Under the pieces are notes generated by a model. The model was not told where the DNA came from and did not search any database. It saw nothing but the letters and a program-made list of their open reading frames with translations. A DNA stretch of 64,000 nt from Yamagishiella unicocca (Eukaryota > Chlorophyta > Chlorophyceae > Chlamydomonadales > Volvocaceae): contig BDSL01000036.1 of the NCBI GenBank assembly GCA_003116995.1, positions 496,001 through 560,000 on the forward strand, given 5' to 3'. The translations under genes were made by a program, and so were the position numbers. Numbering within the stretch: the first letter of the stretch is position 1; each line of letters begins with the position of its first letter. This document shows positions 60,320 to 64,000 of the stretch, one piece after another.

Positions 60320-63263
60320 TCAGATGTCCAGGTCCTCGTCCAGGTCCTGGTCGGAGTCTGCCTCGCTGGCGGAGTCTCGCACGTAGAGGATGTGCCCCAG
60401 GGCCTGCTGGCCCGTGCCACCAGCCGCGGGCCCCGTGCCCCCCGCCGCGGGCGGCAGGTAGGCACGGTGGTCTCCGGCCGCATAGGCGCCGCCCATAACT
60501 CCACGGTGCTGCCCCTGGTGCTGGTACGGCAGTACGACCTGCTGCTTGGCGCGCCGCTCCTGCCGATCAGGGGGTGCGCCGCGGGGAGGTGGCAGCGGCG
60601 AGTGCACGACGTAACGCACGGTTGTGACTTTTGAAGGGACAGCGCCCGGGGGTGCGAGACTGGGGAGTGCGCCATCGCGTCCAATCACACACGTGCGGCG
60701 GCCCATTCAGGTTGGGCGATAACACGCCACCTCTCTGCGGCCCATTCAGGTTGGGCGATAACACGCCACCTCTCTGCTGCGCCCTGCCCTGAGCCCTGAC
60801 CACGCGAGGACCGCTCCTCGCCACCCCGTCCGACACTGCTCGGTCCTCTGCTGCCGGTACCCCAGCCGCCCGCTCACCTCCTCCGTCAGAGTCAGCCGCA
60901 TGCTGCTGCCCACCGCGCGCGCCAGCTCGCCAGCCGTCACCACGCCGCTAATCGAGCCGCCGGGCTGGCTGCCACCGGCGTCGCTCGTCCCCGACGACGC
61001 TGCAGCCCCGCCCGCGGATGCTGCGGCGGGTGCGGCTCTGGCGGCTGGCGGCTGCACCCGCACCAAGGACTTGGGGTCGGGCGCGTCCAGGGAGGGCGGT
61101 GCGGGGTAGAAGCGCAGCCGGGTGGGGGCCGGTGCGGCGGCGACCGCTGCCGGCTGTAGCAGCACCGAGTATAGCTCCGACTCGACCTTGACGCGGCCTG
61201 GGGTGGGGCGAGCATGACCAGCAGTCAGAAACGAAAGCAGCTGGCACGTGATGCACCGAAACCAGCGATGTGGGTCGGGCCCCGATTGGGATTTTTGCCT
61301 CTTCTGGTGTCATGTTTTCGAGGCAGCGAGGCGCAAGCATCCGCCGGACGGTCAGTAACGGCAACGCCGCCACTGTTGGTATGACTAGCCTTGATACCGC
61401 CGAAACGCATCATTGTCACGGGCGTTACCGTCGCTGCCGCTACCGCGGCCACCTGCCTGTCCTCCGCTTGGTGCGGCAGTCGATCCGCCCCGCTAGCGGA
61501 GCCTCGCAGCCGCCGCCTGCGCCCGCCACCGCGCGCTGCGCCACCTCCGCCTGCAGCCCCGTCAGGGGTGACAGCTCCAGCGTGCAGCTGCACACCCGCC
61601 GCAACCCGAACACGACGCGCTCCGAATGCAGATCCTGCGCGCAGCACGGGCAGTGGCGGCCGCGCCGACGCCGAGTGGAGGGCAGACGAGCGCGTGGTAG
61701 TAGGGGGCATCCGCGAACGTCTAGATGCTTTCCCCAACCGCCAACCGTGTCACGCCTGCCTGTGTACAGTGGGTGAGCCAGACTGTGTCGCACCGTAACG
61801 CTACCGGTGGGTGAAGAGCACACCCTGTTTCCCCACGCAGCCATACCACCCGTCCGGCGCCCCGCCTCTCCGTACATCTGTCGTACCGTGTGCAATGACG
61901 TCAGCACGCAGGACACCACGGGGGAGCGCTGCACCGCCTCCAGCAGCGCAAGGGCCTGCGCGGGGAGGCACAAGGGCGGGGGGGGTAACAGGGACCTTGC
62001 AACACAGGCCAGGGCGGCACATGGCTCCCGACGGGACGGCGGCAGACCAGGTCCGCCTCCCCCTCCTCGTCCCACCCCTCGTCACCACTAGCTTCTGCTG
62101 ACGCGCTGGGCGATACGCTGAGGGTCGGGTATGCCCCGGTGTGCCGGGTCGCAGGGTGGGGCCCGCACCAGGAGGGCTCGGCGTGGTGTGTCTGGCTGCC
62201 GTCCGGGAGCCCGGGGGCAAGAACCCCCCGGGGGCAAGACCCCCCGGGGGCAAGACCCCCACCGTTGCCCCTGCGCTGGCCTACGCGGTGGAGCCACGTG
62301 AACAGCCGCCCCGAGCGTACGACACTGCTGCTCACCTGCCACTCGCCGTACCGCTCCATCAGGGTGCTCAGGCAGCCGATCACGACACAGACGGAGCGGC
62401 AGCCCCCGCCTGGACCTGCAGTGCCGCCCCCGCCCCCGCCTCCGCCTCCGCTGCCCTGCCCGCTGCTGCCAGCGGCCTCGGAAGGCAGCTGCGGCTGCCC
62501 CTCTGGGGGCGGTGCTGGCGCTGGGGCTGCTCCGGTGCCGGCGTCCGCTGCCGCATCAGACTGGGGTGGTCGCAGCAGCATCGCACGGAGGGCTTCAAGG
62601 CCCATCAGGGGACCGAGGGCAGGCGCGGGCGTTGCCGCGGTGGGCGGCGACCTGCGACGTTACGCCGTCCCACGGGTCAGGCCGTCCGGTGCGCTTGGTC
62701 ACAACGACTGGAGGGGGGCGCTTGCTGCGAATGGGGCCGTGGCCACGGCGCTACACCAGCCTGGCAGCATGTACGACATGTACGGCAGCACGGCGCTGGT
62801 GACCCTTGGCCAACCGCCGTAGGCCGGCACTCACCCCGAACGTTCATTGCCAGACGCCATCGCCTGGCGCCATCCCCAGGGGTCCGAATACATGTCGATG
62901 ACCTCCAGGTCAGATGCCGGTGTCCGGTGCTGTGGCGCCTGCAACTGGCGGCAGGCCTGGCCAGGCGCTGCTTTGGATGTGGCGTCCGCCAGAGCACCTG
63001 TCAGGTCCATGAGGCGGACGCTGGTGGCCTGGCTGCGCCCCTGCCGCATGGCGGCGATGAACGACTGTATCGCCTGCAGGCGCGCGTCGGTGGGTGAGGA
63101 GGGGCCGTGGAGTCGGCAGCTCCGACTGCGACAACTTCCTGCTTACATGGCGCAGGACTAGCGCCCCGCCAATAACACCCAGGTTGTCAAGTACGCAACA
63201 AGTTGCGCAGGCAGTCGCATCCGGCAACGCGCCGTCACGCAGATGTCGAACAGCAGCCTCCAT
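60320..63263 (-). CDS. Elongator complex subunit 5 (ELP5)
   Basis: Exons by complement: 63147-63263, 62835-63073, 62336-62651, 61887-61955, 61457-61634, 60878-61197 or 60861-61197, 60320-60659. ELP5 is a RecA-fold subunit of the Elp4-5-6 ring that helps Elongator modify wobble uridines of tRNA. Marks: MEAAVRHLRDGALPD at the start, EVIDMYSDPWGWR, CVVIGCLSTLMERYGEW, DLHSERVVF, KRRTGRVKVESELYSV, QQVVLPYQHQ and the acidic tail LYVRDSASEADSDQDLDEDLDI, which ends as plant ELP5 does. Exon 5 to 6 keeps frame only with a GC donor (ACAG|gcaggt). The last junction is unresolved: the acceptor before LAPPGAVPSKVTT needs phase 2, met by a donor at 60861 but not by the better-looking one at 60878. Confidence 0.88.
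60701..60778. repeat. 39-bp tandem duplication in the last ELP5 intron
   Basis: GCCCATTCAGGTTGGGCGAT and the following 19 bases occur twice back to back (60701-60739 and 60740-60778) with one mismatch at the end, close to the last acceptor. Confidence 0.9.
62210..62262. repeat. three 17-18-bp units in ELP5 intron 3
   Basis: Three copies of CCCCCGGGGGCAAGA in tandem. Confidence 0.85.
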
Positions 63264-64000
63264 GATGAAATTTATAAACGTATATATTGCTGATATCGCC
63301 TGTGCAGCAAACGCAGCCCCCTTTTGAGTTTGGGCTGGACGCATTCTGTACGAATTTGAAGACAGCTCTTCGATTAATAACAGAGAACCCTCGCGCTTCA
63401 TGTGTTTTCAAGTGTTAATTAATCGATATCCATAATAGCGCGCTTGATCCGCCATGGCTGCAATGGACTCGGGCTAGGTAGCCCTCCCCACCTTGTCCGA
63501 AGCTAGGTCGGCAAAGCAGCGGGCTGTAGTCACACACTCCAAGACATACGAATGGGCTTGCTGAGGTTTACAAATGAAATCGGGGTACAGGGTGATGGCG
63601 GACCAGCCCATGCCGTTGCCACTGACGGTAAGACTGGTTGCGCAACGATGCGGCTCCTCACGGCCGTGTGCCACATCGAAAGGCTTGTAATGGGTCGGCA
63701 CATAGCTGTGGGGGCTTCAGGCCGCTGTATTCGGCAGTCGCCACCCGCACACTCCCATCACTCAGGCCTCCCTCTGCACTCGGCGCGTATGACCCAAGGC
63801 TCCCCTCCCTTCCTATCATATCCTGTCGCCAATAAGGCACCGTTTGTGGAACGGGGTGTCCTGTTCCACGTTTGCCTCTCCAGTCGTGGCTCTGTTTGCG
63901 GCGTTTTTCCATACACCAGAAACCCGTTGCGGGATGCTCTGCAGGCGTGTACCTGGCGTACGCCATGCCCGGAAGCCCCTCCGTGGAGCTCCACTGCCTC
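63264..64000. other. right edge, no gene assigned
   Basis: 63264-63440 is AT-richer and should be the ELP5 5' region. A minus-strand frame of 75 residues (63474-63701) reads smoothly (CATSLTVSGNGMGWSAITLY) and could be the last exon of a gene that continues beyond the window. No family was recognised, so it is not called as a gene. Confidence 0.4.

Overview
The window is nuclear DNA of a green alga close to Chlamydomonas (Chlorophyceae, Volvocales). The genes are split into many short exons with GT..AG introns, third codon positions are GC-rich, introns carry C/T-rich tracts and minisatellites, and TGTAA polyadenylation signals (TTACA on the minus strand) follow several stop codons. I rebuilt eleven multi-exon genes by hand. 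For ten of them every reading-frame phase closes and the total length is a multiple of three; in the eleventh, ELP5, one junction stays open.

Layout. 1-3 kb: an AT-richer stretch with a 1,475-bp element whose 29-bp inverted ends and TTA target duplication fit PIF/Harbinger, next to the last exon of a SAP-domain gene. 3.2-4.9 kb (-): a coiled-coil protein of the plant At4g15545 family. 6.0-10.5 kb (-): a 710-residue protein of unknown function. 11.1-21.5 kb (+): transportin-3 (TNPO3/MOS14), 21 exons. 23.6-30.0 kb (+): an ABCC transporter matching HLA3, the low-CO2 bicarbonate transporter. 31.5-36.7 kb (-): a very large CCCH zinc-finger protein. It is divergent, with only 204 bp between start codons, from an organelle-type aspartate aminotransferase (36.9-40.8 kb, +). 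42.7-46.4 kb (+): an Ala/Ser-rich coiled-coil protein of unknown function, 951 residues.

47.5-59.5 kb (-) is the accessory-looking part. Two near-identical secreted GH5 mannanase-type genes lie in tandem. The second is followed by an intact wax-synthase-like MBOAT gene. At the equivalent place beyond the first copy there is only a decayed piece of that MBOAT gene's last exon. The simplest reading is a tandem duplication of a two-gene GH5-MBOAT module followed by loss of one acyltransferase copy. 60.3-63.3 kb (-): Elongator subunit ELP5. The right edge has no recognised gene.

Most genes are unrelated housekeeping functions: nuclear import of SR-type cargo, RNA-binding, tRNA-wobble modification through Elongator, amino-acid metabolism. 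HLA3 belongs to the carbon-concentrating mechanism and, as I recall, lies close to an aspartate aminotransferase gene in C. reinhardtii too. I saw no tRNA, rRNA, CRISPR array or bacterial-type operon.
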